This document shows positions 47,509-59,289 of a DNA stretch of 64,000 nucleotides, one piece after another. Numbering within the stretch: position 1 is the stretch's first letter; every line of letters starts with the position of its first letter. Source of the DNA: Talinum fruticosum (Eukaryota; Streptophyta; Magnoliopsida; Caryophyllales; Talinaceae); contig JAITYX010000084.1 of the NCBI GenBank assembly GCA_021018815.1, forward strand, positions 434,001 through 498,000, read 5' to 3'. The notes beneath the pieces were generated by a model. That model saw only the letters and a list, made by a program, of their open reading frames with translations. It made no database searches and had not been told where the DNA came from. The position numbers and the translations under genes were made by a program.

Positions 47509-49094
47509 TGAAGGTTTTATCTCGGAGAAGCTAAGTCACCCTAAAGGGGGTGAATAGGGTGATGAGGAAATTCGCTCGATTTAAGCACTAGATATGACTC
47601 GAGAAGAATGAACTCGAGAAAATCACCGACTCACGAGTTAAGTGGAAGATGAAGATACAGATTGGACAAAACTTTAAATCTGTCCGAGTCTAGATTGAAC
47701 TCGAGAAAAGTATCAACAAGAAGTTACGTGGAAACCCTCCTGGGCCGGAAAACCACGGACCATGCTAATCCAAGCATGAAGTGAAATCCACTATTTTGAA
47801 TCCACAAAATACGGTAGAATGACTCAACCAGAGTTGCTCCCTTACACAACTCCTTACAAGTTTTTCATAGACATAGAAATTTCCTTATCCGATATAGTAC
47901 TTCCTAACTAAGATAACCTTTACAGCTAGGGAAAACTAGGCTGAGTTAACCCTTATAACTCAGTCAAGGGACCTTACTCTAAAAGTAAGAATAAGTGTTT
48001 GTAACAGATTACAAGAGCTTACAACTCGAGAGAATATTAAATACGAGTTGGAGTTGTAAGTAGAAGATTAAGTATGAATACAAAGACTTTTGGTTAAGTA
48101 CGTGTATTGACAGTTGATTCAGCAATCTTCAAGTCTTAAGAGTTGGCTTCTATTTATAAATGACCAAGCAGATTAGCCATTGTGACCATCTTCTAACTGG
48201 AAGTCCTTTGTGACCGTTGTAATGGATTTTACGAGTCACTCGGAAAATATCCGTTGAAGTGTGAAAGTTAGGCAACGGCTCCCGACTCCTTTGGAAGTCC
48301 CAATTCACTGGTGGTGTCTTGAAAAGTAAGGTGGAAACCACCGTTAAGCTTAGCATTGCAGATTTCCGGTTTTGGAAACAGACAAACCCGACACGAGTGT
48401 GTGGGCCTTGGTCGAAGTGGAAAAAGCCTTGTCTGCTAGTGATTTGACGTATTAAAGCTCGGTTACTTTTGTAATTCAAAAATAGGATAGACTCGTTTGA
48501 ATAACCTACAAAAGTAAATCAATTTGGTTCTCAAATTATAAAATACTTTGGTTTAAGATTAGACACAGATGATAAATTAATTAAGATAATTAAGTGCATA
48601 ATTATCCGAGTCGGAAAAGGAATGGAATTTTCCGAGTCTAATATCCATGAGACTTAAAATCCATCCGAGTTAGTCTCAAAGAAAATCAAGTCAAATAAAG
48701 AATGACAGAGTTGATTTAAACAAAGCAAAATTCAAACAAAATATGCTTACTTAGAAGAATGAATTATCAAGGTAATTCTTGGAACACGAAGTTAGATATG
48801 AGTTTATGCAAAATAGAACAAGTGTTTGAACATGCGATATATTCGAGTGTTGTCCGAGTGACTGAAAACAGGATGTACAAAGGCATGTAAGAATATGCTT
48901 TCTAAGTCGGTTAGAAGCGGATGACAAATGAATGCAATAGATTCTCGTGACACTCGGAAAAGATGCTATATCACTCGGAAAAGTTTCTAAGGCACATAGA
49001 ATGACTTGAAATCAAAACCTTATAAGAGCTGAAACCATATACTTGATTCTTTGATAGAACTCGGAATGATGTACATGTAAAGTCCGAGTCTTCG
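47509..49094 (-). repeat. 5' LTR of element D
   Basis: About 1586 bp, from CGAAGACTCGGACT (49094) to ...CTTCA (47509) on the minus strand. TATAAATA lies at 48151-48158 (minus). Confidence 0.9.
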
Positions 49095-49426
49095 AAAGTA
49101 TTCATACAACCAAGGCTACATTTTGAGAAATCAAGTAAAGGTTTTTATCCACACCAGATGAAAAGTATAATATTGAAGAAAGGGAAAATTTAAGCATGCC
49201 TCAATGATATTCCATAAGCCGTTTAAAGGAAGACAGTTGGTAGAATCCGGTTCTAACCTTGTATGTCGCACACCGGCACGAAGCCCCTAATGAGGCAAGT
49301 ATATGAGGGAATACCCTAATTGAGCTGTTTTATTCAATCAAGATCCACTAGATTCACCAAATAGTGAACGTGAACCTTGGCAGCCTGATCCGAAAAGAGG
49401 ACCACACTCAAGAGAAGAGCAAGCAC
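49095..49426 (-). pseudogene. PMD fragment 3
   Basis: Near-identical to 34938-35274, including the last coding bases before the intron, the stop replacing Trp in the LNWGG motif (49316-49318) and the break against a plus-strand LTR. It is flanked by the 5' LTR of D on the left and the 5' LTR of C on the right. Confidence 0.85.
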
Positions 49427-50857
49427 CGAAGACTCGGGTATAAATATCTATCTCTCTTAGATTTTGATTCTAAGTCATTCCGTATCCTATATAAACTCCA
49501 ATCTAAGTTTTCATTATGTTCTAACCGACTCATAAAGTATCTTACTACATATCTTCGTCATTGGTGTTTCTAACTCAGTCATACATCACTCGGAACCATC
49601 GCATGATCAAATAATTTCTCTAACACACTTTCTCTAAGCACTAACTTTGTATTTCAATGCAAAAAGAATTACAACCTTAATTCTTTATTCTAATTCTATT
49701 TATTTCCTTGAGAATTATTTGACTAGATCAAGTTGTCATACTCGATATTTTACTCTCTCTCGAACTTGATCGGTTTACGATTGATCGAAGATAGAATTTG
49801 AGTATATTGAATATTAGACTCGGAACAATTCCATTCTTTTAGGCCAAAGATAATTAAGCATTTAATTACTCGGATTTAATTATTATATGTGCCTAATCTT
49901 GAACCAAAGTTTTGTTATACTCGAGAACCTATGTGGTTTTCTTTTGTAGGTTATTCAAACGAGGCTAATCTATTTTTGAATTACAAAAGCAACTAGCTTC
50001 TAGCCGTTAACCACCAGCGAGACAAGTTTTAGGTACTTCGGACAAGGCTCGGACACCATGTCGTGGTTATTTGTTTCCAAAAATGGAAAATTCCAACTCT
50101 AGGCCTAATGGCTGTTTCCACAACAATTTTCAGTCACCACCAAGTTATTGGACCATCTTTTGGAGCCAAGAGTCGTTGCACAACCTTCACATCCCAACGG
50201 ATCTTTAGTGAGTGACTCGGAATAGTCGTTATAACGGCTAGTGAAAACTTCAGTCCAAACAAGCCTCAACGGTCACTCGCTTGGGTGTCAATAAATAGAA
50301 GCCACTTTGCAAGACTTGAAGGTTGCCGGAATTAATGTTGAACCTATTATCGGATTCATTCTTACTCAATCTTCTACTTACAACTTTAATTTTGTATTTA
50401 ATATTCTCCGAATTATAAAGAAAGTCTTGTAATCAATTACATACTTCTCTTCCTTTCTTAGTAAGTCCTTTGATTAAGCTGTAAGGGTTAACTCAGCTCG
50501 GTTCCCTTATTGTAAAGGTTACCTTAGTCGAGAAGTACAAGATCGGATAAGGGAACTTCTCGGTCTAGGAAAACATTGTAAGGAATTGTTTAAGGGAGCA
50601 ATTCGGTTGAGTCGATCCTGTGTATTTTATGGGTTCAAAATAATGGATTTGATTTGGTGCTTGGATTAGAACTGTCCGTGGTTTTCTCGCCCCAAGAGGG
50701 TTTCCATGTATATCCGTGTTATTGCCTTACCGAGTCCATTCTAAACTCGAGAATCCGCTTTTAATTTTTGTTGGTGCAAAAATTGTTTAATTTGCTTCAT
50801 CACCTTATTCAACGCCCTCCCGCTAGGGTGACTTGGACTCTCCAAGAGCAACCTTAA
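49427..50857 (+). repeat. 5' LTR of element C
   Basis: 1431 bp, starting CGAAGACTCGGG and ending CCTTAA (family ends TGAAG...CTTCA). It matches LTR C' over its first kilobase. The TATA region is decayed (CAATAAATAGAAGCC near 50290). Confidence 0.88.
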
Positions 50858-50871
50858 ATTGGTATCGAGCC
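50858..50871 (+). other. Primer binding site of element C
   Basis: ATTGGTATCGAGCC directly after the LTR. Confidence 0.85.
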
Positions 50872-50916
50872 TAGCGTTTCCAAAAGGATTTAACCATCCA
50901 TAGCTGTAAAGGTCAG

Positions 50917-51528
50917 ATGGCTAAGAACAATGGAGAGTTCGATGAAGGAAGATCATCCGCTGGACCACCAAAATTCAAAGGGTCAAACTTTGCACATTGG
51001 AAGAAGATAATGGAGTGTTTCTTGATGGACAACGATGAAGATGTTTGGAACATCATCCATGCAGGCAACTACATTCCAACGAAGACAGAGAATGGAACCA
51101 CTATGCCGAAAGCCAAATCTGAGTTCACCACTGAAGAGACCGATAAGTTCGGAAAGAACTTCAAAGCTATGAAAACACTTATGTGTGCCATTAGCATAGA
51201 AGAATACAACGAGTCTCAGCCTTTGACACAGCCAAATAGGGGTGTGGAGCACTCTTGTCAACACTCGTGAAAGAATAAGCTAAGTGAAGCAGGCGAAGAT
51301 AACTCAATATCTTCATAAGTATGAGCTGTTCAAGATGAAGCCGAAGAAAACATCACTCAGCTATACGTTCAATTCATAGAGATTACTAATAATCTCAAAT
51401 ATCTGGGTAGAAAGATCTCTCACAAAGAAATGTTCGGAAAGATTTTGAGAAGTCTACCGAAGAAGAGATGGGATCCCAAGGTGACAGCCATTAAAGAAGC
51501 TCATAACCTCTCTTAACTCGGACCAGCC
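50917..51528 (+). pseudogene. gag: Gag N-terminal half of element C
   Basis: MAKNNGEFDEGRSSAGPPKF then FAHWKKIMECFLMDNDEDVW and FGKNFKAMKTLMCAISIEEY form the best-preserved gag N-terminus in the window (117 codons). A frameshift near 51240 follows, then pieces with FIEITNNLKYLGRKISHKEM and LRSLPKKRWDPKVTAIKEAH. Element F interrupts it at the point where other copies read into LPKPDELIG. Confidence 0.87.
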
Positions 51529-52044
51529 TGAAGACTCGGACTCGAATTTATATCATTCGAGTACTATCAAGGACTCGGTACAAACCTCATCCCTTCTAAG
51601 TTTTGAGTACAAGTCATTCCGAGTAATATAGAAACTATTACATATGTTTTCATTCAATTATGACTCGACTTAGAATCCACATTCTTGTTCATCAACTCAC
51701 ACTGATGTTTCGAGTCACTCGGACACCACTTAGATTTATCGCATGTTCAAATAATCTCTCTAACACTTTTAATCTAAGTTCTAACTTCATTTTCTAAGGT
51801 TAAGTGAATTACGACATTAATTCATCTTTCTATTTCAGCATGTGTGTTCGAGATTTATTTGTCTAGATCAAGTACTTATACTCGATATTTTTCCCTATAA
51901 CTTGATATTTCTTAAGACTCGACTCGATGGATTCTGAGTGTAATGAATATTAGACTCAAAAATTCCACTTCTCCAAGCCTAAGATAATTTTACACTTAAT
52001 TATCTTAATTAAATTATTATCTGTGCCTAATCTTGGACCAAAGT
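51529..52044 (+). repeat. 5' LTR of element F, left part
   Basis: Starts TGAAGACTCGGACTCG and is preceded by CAGCC, which may be one side of its target duplication. The LTR continues at 62996 after element E. The two parts join within ...GGACCAAAGT / AAACTATTTTAGAG..., matching the uninterrupted ...GGACCAAAGTATTTTATACT of other LTRs. Confidence 0.9.
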
Positions 52045-53640
52045 TGAAGACTCGGACTTTTACTTACTCGTTTCGAGTTCCATCAAGGAATTAGGTATAA
52101 GACTTCATATCTTATAGGGTTTTGACTTCAAGACATTCCATGCATCTTAGAAACTTTTCCGAGTGATATAACATTTCTTCGAGTGTTATAGAATTTAGTA
52201 TGGGGTTTTTCGCCCGACTCTAATTGACTCACAAAACATAATTCTATATGCTACTTCTCACTTAGTTCCGAGTCACCCAACACTCGGATATATCGCATGA
52301 TTCAAACACTATCTTTTCCGCGCTCAAACTCGAGTCCGACTTCATGATTCAGGAATTACATTGTTCCAAGTCGAGCATATTTAGTTTGAATTTTGTTTAG
52401 TCTAGATCAAGTCTCGCTTACTCGATATTCTTTATCTTACTTGATTGCCTTCTAGACTCGACTAAGATGGAATTTGAGTTTCATGGATATTAGACTCATA
52501 ACATTCCTTTTCTTTTCCGACTTAGATAATTAGTGACTTAATTATTTTAATTATAATATTATCTCGTGTCTAATCTTGGACCAAAGTATTTTATACTTTG
52601 AGAACCAAACTGATTTGCTTTTGTAGGTTATTCAAACGAGGCTATCCTAAATTTAAATTACAAAAGTAACCAGACTTCAAAACGTCAAATCACCAAGCAG
52701 ACAAGGCTTTTTCCACCTCCGACATAGCCCCGGACATCTGTGCCGGGGTTTTCCGTTTCCAAAGCTGGAAATCTGCAACACCAAGCTCAACGGTGGTTTC
52801 CACCTTATTTTTCAAGACACCACCAGTGGTTTTGGGACTTCCAAAGGAGTCAATAACCGTTGCTCAATGTTCATATCTCAACGGATATTTTTTGAGTGAC
52901 TCGGAAAATCCTTTACAACGGTCACAAAGGACTTCCAGTCAGAAGATGGACACAACGACTATGCTCGCTTGGTTATCTATAAATAGAAGCCAACTTTCAA
53001 GACTTGAAGATTGCCGAATCTATTGTTAATATACATACTTGATCAAAAGTCATTGTATTCATTCTCAATCTTCTACTTACAACTCCAATTCGTATTTCAT
53101 AATATTCCGAGTTGTAAGGTCTTGTACTCGATTACAAACACTTTCTTTCTTACTCTCTAAGTAAGGTCCCTTGACTGAGCTGTAAGGGTTAACTCAGCTC
53201 GCTTGTTCATAACTCGTAAGGGTGATCTCGGTTAGGAAGTACTAGATCAGATAAGGAAATTTCGAGTCTAGGAAAAACTTGTAAAGAGTTGTCTAAGGGA
53301 GCAACTCAGGTCAAGTCAGTCTACTGTATTTTGTGGACTCAAAATAGTGGATTTGACTTCGTGCTTGGATTAGCACGGTCCGTGGTTTTCCGCCCAAGGA
53401 GGGTTTCCACGTACTTTCGAGTTATTAATTTTCCGAGTGCATTCTACACTCGGACGGGTTTAATATTTCTGTTTAATCTGTTTCTTCTCTCTTCACCGAT
53501 TTCTAAGTTAGTACTTTTCCGAGCTAATCTCCGACTCTCGCTCACATCGATTCATATCTATTTTAAATTTGAAGCAAATTTCATCATTACCCCATTCACC
53601 CCCTCTAGGGTGACTTAGCCTCTCCCCGAGCAAACCTTCA
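52045..53640 (+). repeat. 5' LTR of element E
   Basis: 1596 bp, TGAAGACTCGG...AACCTTCA. TATAAATA lies at 52978-52985 in ATCTATAAATAGAAGCC. AACGG boxes lie at 52880-52884 and 52917-52921. Confidence 0.93.
52978..52985 (+). promoter_or_regulatory. LTR TATA box of element E
   Basis: TATAAATA inside a block conserved in nearly all LTR copies of the family. The 3' LTR of E has it at 62327-62334 and the LTR of F at 63381-63388. Confidence 0.75.
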
Positions 53641-53654
53641 ATTGGTATCGGAGC
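53641..53654 (+). other. Primer binding site of element E
   Basis: ATTGGTATCGGAGCC directly after the LTR, close to the initiator-Met-tRNA complement. Confidence 0.9.
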
Positions 53655-53700
53655 CTAGCCTTTCGAAAAGGATCTAACCATCCAAAGGTCTAAAGATCAA

Positions 53701-55400
53701 ATGGCTCATAACAACGGAGAGTTCGATGAAAGAAGGTCTTCCAGCAGACCACCAACGTTCAAAGGATCTAACTTTGTGCACCTGGAAGAAACTCATGGAA
53801 TGTTTCCTGCTGGATCATGATGACGATGTCCGGAACATTATACAAGAATGAAACTACCTTCCCATGAAGACAGTAGAAACAAGACTCGTGCCCAAGATCA
53901 AGGCGAGTACACCATCGAGGAAGCAGAGAAGTTCGAAAGAACTTCAAGGCAATGAACATTCTGATGTGCGCCATCAACTCGGAAGAATACAACCGAGTGT
54001 CCGCTCGTGACACAGCCAAAGAAGTGTGGGACACACTGGTCAACACTTATGAAGGTACAAGCCAGGTCGGACAAGCAAAGATAAGCCAATATCTTCATAA
54101 ATATGAGCTGTTCAAGATGGAGCCGAAGAAAACGTCACTCGGATGTTCATTCGATTTGCAGAGATTATCAACAATCTCAAATCTCTCGGGTAAAAAGATC
54201 TCCCACGAGGAAATGTACGGAAAGATACTCGAAGCCTACCCAAGAAAAGATGGGGTCCTAAGGTGACAACTATTGAAGAGGCTCGGAACTTGTCTCTTCC
54301 GAAGCCGGATGAGCTCATTGGGAAGCTTCTCACCCATGAGATCCACCTGGAAGAGGAGGACGCAGAGGTCGAGCACCAAAAAGAACATTGCGCTGAAAGC
54401 CTTAGAAACCAGAGAAGCAGATCTTAGTTCTTCTGACTCAGAAGAGGATCCCATGGCACTTATTGCTAGAGGCTTCAAGAGAATGATGAAGCATAAGAGA
54501 TGGGATAAGAAGCCAAAAGAAGAGTTCTATAAGAAAGACAAGAAGGATAGAAAAGGTAAATACTCTTCCCATTCAAAGTTATCTTTGACTAAGAACTCTA
54601 GGTGTTTTGAATGTGGCAGCAAGGAACACATAGTCAAGCCTAAGAGAAAAAGGGAAAGAAGGAAGAAAAAGGCTATGATGGCCACATGGATCGACGAGGA
54701 CTCGAGATGACTCAAAGTGTCCGATGGCACTTTCGACTCGAAGCGGAAACGGACTCGGACTCGGATCAATCGGACAATGAGGAAGCAAATCCTCAAGAGG
54801 TAATCGAATACTTTCTCAAATTCTCCAAAGCCGATTTAGCCAAGTATATTTTCACTTTGGAAGAAAAGTCCAATTCGATTCTTCTCACTTTAAAGAACAA
54901 CTTGAGTCAATTTCCTCCGAGAGCATTTCTTTAAAAGATGAGTTGGAAAACCGAGACTCACACTCGAGAGAACTCAAGACTAGTGCTCAAATCAATGAGA
55001 CCGAATCCGAGTCACTCGGAAGAGAAAATGAGCAGCTAAAGCAAAAACTCAATGAGTCTCAAGATCTTGTTTTAAAGTTTACTCAAGGTCGAAAAACCTT
55101 GACATACTCTTGGGATCTCAATGTGTCTCCTTCGAAAAGAAAGTCTTGGTTTTAACAAAGAGGAGGAATCCAATTCCTACTCGGAGCTTTTAAAAAGGAT
55201 TCAAGAACTGTAAAGTTCAAGAAAGCTGAGCTCGGTCCCATTCATAAAAATGAAAAAAGGACTGAGCCTGCACCAATTCTTAGGAGAAAACCATCTCCAC
55301 CGTTTTCCAAAAGAAAATCCTTTCAAAAGAAAGAGACACAAACTCAGTTCTCTAAACGGAAGACTCGAGAATCGGACTAAACCCAAAGTCATTCAAATCC
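53701..55400 (+). pseudogene. gag: Gag of element E
   Basis: The ATG at 53701 opens MAHNNGEFDERRSSSRPPTF. A one-base shift follows at the FAHWKK equivalent. Blocks: MNILMCAINSEEYNRVSARD, TAKEVWDTLVNTYEGTSQ, GQAKISQYLHKYELFKMEPK (53952-54130), LGKKISHEEM region, then IARGFKRMMKHKRWDKKPKE (near 54470). The knuckle reads CFECGSKEHIVKPKRK, lacking the Asp-Cys pair with the final Cys. An acidic SDSDQSDNEEANPQEVIEYF segment and a coiled coil (54830-55130) follow. Gag multimerises and packages RNA; the coiled coil is typical of SIRE-type gag. Confidence 0.88.
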
Positions 55401-55439
55401 GGGTTCGTTAGAGGAAGTGAGAAGGGTTAGTTTGTTTCT

Positions 55440-55830
55440 GTTTTGCGAGGTACTCGGAAAAGATCAAAAGGGCATTGGTACCTTGACAGTGGATGCTCAC
55501 GACATATGTCGGAGACTCGGGACTCTTTTCCGAGTTAGAAGAGTACAAAGGAGGAAAAGTCACTTTTGGAGATGACAACAAAGGCAAGATAATTGGGATA
55601 GGCAAAATGGTAAAGGGAAGCAATCCGGTCAACCCAGTTTACCTTGTCAAAGGATTAAAGTACAACCTGCTCAAGCATCTCTAAATTATGTGATAAAGGT
55701 CAAGAGGTAAGATTCACTCAAACCAACTATTACATTTCGATGACACTACCAAGGAGATCAAACTCTCGGGTAAGAGATCGGGTAACACTTACATTATTCC
55801 TCTTTCTAACCCTAGTCGAATCTATCTTGT
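55440..55830 (+). pseudogene. pol: Protease of element E
   Basis: WYLDSGCSRHMSETRDSF near 55480 contains the intact LDSG aspartic protease motif. ELEEYKGGKVTFGDDNKGKI and NPVNPVYLVKGLKYN follow in a second frame. It is the only copy in the window with a preserved active site. It would cleave the Gag-Pol polyprotein. Confidence 0.87.
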
Positions 55831-55879
55831 TTAAAAGCATCACTTCATGATGACTCATGGAAATGGCATCGTACATTAG

Positions 55880-56733
55880 GCTATGTTAGCATGCATACTA
55901 TTAAGAAATTGGCATCTCATCGTTTAGTCGGAGGATTGCCCAATTGTGCTTTCAAAAAGACAAAGTTTGTGAAGCTTGCACAAGAGGGAAACAAGTCGGA
56001 TCATCATTCAAATCCCCGAAGACAATTTCCACATCCAAGGTGCTTGAACTGCTACATATGGACTTATGTGGTGAAATCCTCGTGAAGAGCCTCGGAGGTA
56101 AATCATATGTACTTGTTATTATTGATGATTACTCACGATTTACCCGGGTGTGTTTTCTCAAGCACAAAAATGAAGCATTCAAGGAGTTCAAGCAAGCTCT
56201 GCAGAAAGATCCAAGTTGAGTCTCGGACTCAAATCCGGATAATTCAAACTGACTATGGAAGAGAGTTCGACTATTCGGAATTCTCGGAGTTTTGCGACAA
56301 GAATGGTATCTCTCACAACTTCTCAGCACCAAGAACTCCTCAATGGAATGGAGTAGTGGAGAGAAAGAATAGAACCGTTGAAGAAATAGTTAGGACAATG
56401 ATGATTGAGCACAATTTACCCTACTATTTACGGGCTAAGGCAATCAATATAGCCAACTACACTTTGAACATATGCCTCATCGGACCCATTCCGAAGAAAA
56501 CACCTTACGAGCTCTATAAAGGGAAGAAACCCAATATTTCATATTTCAAACCCTTTGGATGTAAGTGTTTTGTTCACAACAATGGTAAGGATCACCTAAC
56601 CAAGTTTGATGCTCGATCGGATGAAGGTATTTTTCTGGGTTATTCCTCTTATAGTAAAGCTTATCGCATTTTTAATAAGAGAACTAACAAAGTGGAAGAA
56701 AGCATCCACGTTGTGTTTGATGAGCTTGAATAG
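55880..56733 (+). pseudogene. pol: Integrase of element E
   Basis: Blocks: MHTIKKLASHRLVGGLPNC and CEACTRGKQVGSSFKSPKTI (HHCC region), LLHMDLCGEILVKSLGGKSY and DDYSRFTRVCFLKHKNEAFK (first Asp). Then in one 208-codon frame: TDYGREFDYSEFSEFCDKNG, RTPQWNGVVERKNRTVEEIV (Asp and Glu), PYELYKGKKPNISYFKPFGC and RIFNKRTNKVEESIHVVFDE. All three DDE residues are present. A shift near 56150 breaks the first third from the rest. It inserts the cDNA. Confidence 0.9.
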
Positions 56734-57110
56734 GAAAAACCAAGTGAATCATCATTCTCAGATCTGAAGCTCAGCAGAGATGATGACCTTAACAAAAGTG
56801 AGCCTATTAGGAATCAAACCCAACCAGCTCGGAATGAAGTCACTTAGAAAGAAGTGACTTAGAATGAAATAACTCAAGAACCTCGCTCGGAAGGATGAAG
56901 GACAAACCGATGAACAAGCTCACTCGGAACAATCTTGTGAAGATCAACCAATTCAGCCTACAGATCTGGTGAATCGGAGAACAGTAGAGCATTCAAATAT
57001 GCTTCTAGTCATCCACTAGAAAACATATTATCCGATATCAACAGTGGGGTAAGAACTCGTTCCTCTCTTCAGTAATCTAGGTGCATTCACTGCATTCATT
57101 TCATTAACTG
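56734..57110 (+). pseudogene. pol: Integrase-RT linker of element E
   Basis: Acidic, low-conservation linker with repeats of ARNEVT/RNEIT type around 56830-56880, matched in B (HNEVTQNTLTHNEITQ near 29740) and D. Several stops. Confidence 0.6.
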
Positions 57111-57990
57111 AACCTAAAAATGCACTAGAGGCCCTAAATGAACCTGAATGGGTAGAGGCCATGTAAGAGGAACTCAATCAATTTGAAAGAAACCAAGTCT
57201 AGACTCTAACCAAACAACCTTCCGACCACCCAGTCATAGGAACCAAATGGGTTTTCAAGAACAAACTAGATGAAGGTGGGTTGGTAGTCGAAACAAGGCT
57301 AGACTTGTGGCTCAAGGATACAATCAGGAAGAAGGGATTGATTGTGGGGAAACCTTTGCACTGTTGCCGAATCGAAGCCATTAGAATCCTCGTTAGCATT
57401 TGCGTCTAGCATGAATATCAAATTATATCAAATGGATGTTAAGGGTGCTTTTCTCAATGGTTTTATCGAAGAGGAAGTCTATGCTGAGCAGCCCCTAGAT
57501 TTAAAAACTCAGAATTTTCCAAATCATGTTTTCAAACTTCAAAAGGCTCTTTATGGTCTTAAACAAGCTCCCATAGCTTGGTATTAAAGACTGAGCAATT
57601 TCTTTGTTCAAAATGATTTTAGAAGAGGTCAGATCGACAAGACTCTCTTTATAAAAACCAAGGGGAAAGATTTCCTTATTGTTGAGATATACGTTGATGA
57701 CATAATATTTGGAGCTACTAATCAAATTCCGTGTCGAGATTTTTCTGAGTTAATGAGACAGGAATTTCAAATGAGTATGATGGGAGAACTCAATTTCTTC
57801 CTTGGTCTACAAATCAAGCAAGACAAAAATGGAATCTATGTCCATCAATCAAAGTACACCAAGGAGCTGCTGAAAAAGTATAAACTTCAAGATGCGAAGC
57901 ATGCAGCAACACCTATGAGTAGTAGCTTGAAACCGGACTCGGACGAAAAAGGTAAAGCAATAGATCGAAACTCTATCAAGGTATGATTGG
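57111..57990 (+). pseudogene. pol: Reverse transcriptase of element E
   Basis: Blocks: [87 protein letters not shown] then a stop, IYVDDIIFGATNQIP near 57690 with YVDD intact, MSMMGELNFFLGLQIKQDKN and YTKELLKKYKLQDAKHAATP. Full domain order for a SIRE-type RT in several frames. Confidence 0.9.
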
Positions 57991-58621
57991 ATCTTTGCTA
58001 TATCTTACTTCCAGTAGACCAGATATAATGTTTAGTGTCCGTCTATGCGCAAGATTCCAAGCTAATCCAAAAGAATCACATTTCATCTGCGGTGAAGAGA
58101 ATATTCGAGATATCTTGCGAGGACTCGGAATTTAGGTCTATGGTACTCCGGAGACTCGGAACTAATTACTCATATGCTGATTACGCTGGATACAAAGTTG
58201 ATAGAAAGAGCACTTCAGGGCGTGCCAATTTCGGGTCAATCCTTAATATCTTGGCACTCAAAGAAGCAAAATTCAGTAGCTCTATCAACTGCCGAAGCTG
58301 CGTATATTGCAGACTGGAGCATGTTGTGCTCAGATCTTATGGATAAAATAACACTTGAGAGATCCGGGACTCTCTTTCAAATCAGTTCTAATCAATTGTG
58401 ATAATCGAGTGCAATCAGCATCACCAAAAATCCAGTTCAAGCACTCAAAGACAAAGCATATTAAGGTCGGGTATCATTTCTTAAGAGACCATTCCGAGAA
58501 AGGTGATATTGAACTCGAATTCATTCCTACAAATCTTCAATTAGCTGATATCTTTACTAAACCACTTAGTGAGGATCGGTTTTGCTTCATTAGGAATGAG
58601 TCGGGTATGTTAAATGCATAA
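57991..58621 (+). pseudogene. pol: RNase H and end of pol of element E
   Basis: Blocks: RPDIMFSVRLC-type start, KESHFICGEEN-type frame, YADYAGYKVDRKSTSGRANF, VALSTAEAAYIADW (the family has STAEAEYIA, so the second Glu is Ala here), KIQFKHSKTKHIKVGYHFLR and FIPTNLQLADIFTKPLSEDR, with the stop at 58619-58621. It removes RNA from the hybrid strand. Confidence 0.87.
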
Positions 58622-59289
58622 TTATGTGCTTATGTGAAAACCTCTTTGCATGATTATGTGTTATATGTTTACAATTCATTAATAACCATTAGTTCGAGTT
58701 GACTTAGTGATACTGATCCGATAGTTATTATTTATTTCTAGTTTCGAGTCACTCGAAACCGAGCTGAGTCAAACTCAAACTTTGAGAAAAATGGACATCA
58801 AACTTCGAAATCATCTCTAGATAAGTAGAGAATTTTGGAATTTTTTTCATATTTTTTTCATTCTTCTTCTCTCTAACGTGCCCTATTCAAACAACTAGCC
58901 GTTGGGAGACAAACTGCTAGAATTCTAACCGTTGAGGAGAGAACCGTCACACCGGTCGAAGTGACTACCGAAAGAGCCGAGTCGGAACGGATATCGAAGG
59001 TCGTTTATTTTCTTATAAATAGCGCATATTCTCCTTCATTTCTTTACTTTACTCCTCGCGAACTATCTCTCTTTCTCTCTCTCTCTCTCGCAATCAAATT
59101 TCTCGTGAACAAGAGCTCTGTGATCAAAGTGACACCCGGTGCTCTCAAGCTTCGTGAAGATCATCTCAAGTAAGCTCCGTTGCTCTCAAACTCATTTCTC
59201 TTCTACCTTTTTCTTTTATCCTTCACTCTCTTTGAGTTTTCTTTTCTTCTACTCTCTCTCAAGTTTATCCTCTCTCTTTTCTCACCAAA
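58622..59289 (+). other. Spacer and leader between pol and third ORF in E
   Basis: No coding sequence. It contains AACCGTTG/CCGTTG boxes (58898-58945), a TATA box (59014-59021), a CT-rich leader (59065-59095) and a possible 5' splice site CAAGTAAGC near 59166, also present in B and D. Confidence 0.6.
59014..59021 (+). promoter_or_regulatory. Internal TATA box before third ORF of E
   Basis: TATAAATA within TTCTTATAAATAGCGC, 276 bp before the third-ORF ATG and about 390 bp after the pol stop. Confidence 0.62.

Larger units (their letters stand above)
41036..49094 (-). mobile_element. Element D: SIRE-type element lacking its 3' LTR
   Basis: On the minus strand: 5' LTR 47509-49094, PBS, gag, partial protease, integrase, RT, RNase H, spacer with TATA box, third ORF. 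It then ends abruptly at about 41036 before any PPT or 3' LTR. The right end abuts a PMD fragment (AAAGT at 49095). The coiled-coil part of gag and the protease active site are deleted. Confidence 0.85.
49427..51528 (+). mobile_element. Element C: SIRE-type element, 5' end only
   Basis: The plus strand carries the 5' LTR, PBS and the N-terminal half of gag, then is cut at 51528 by the LTR of element F. The rest would lie to the right of F, outside the window. Confidence 0.88.
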
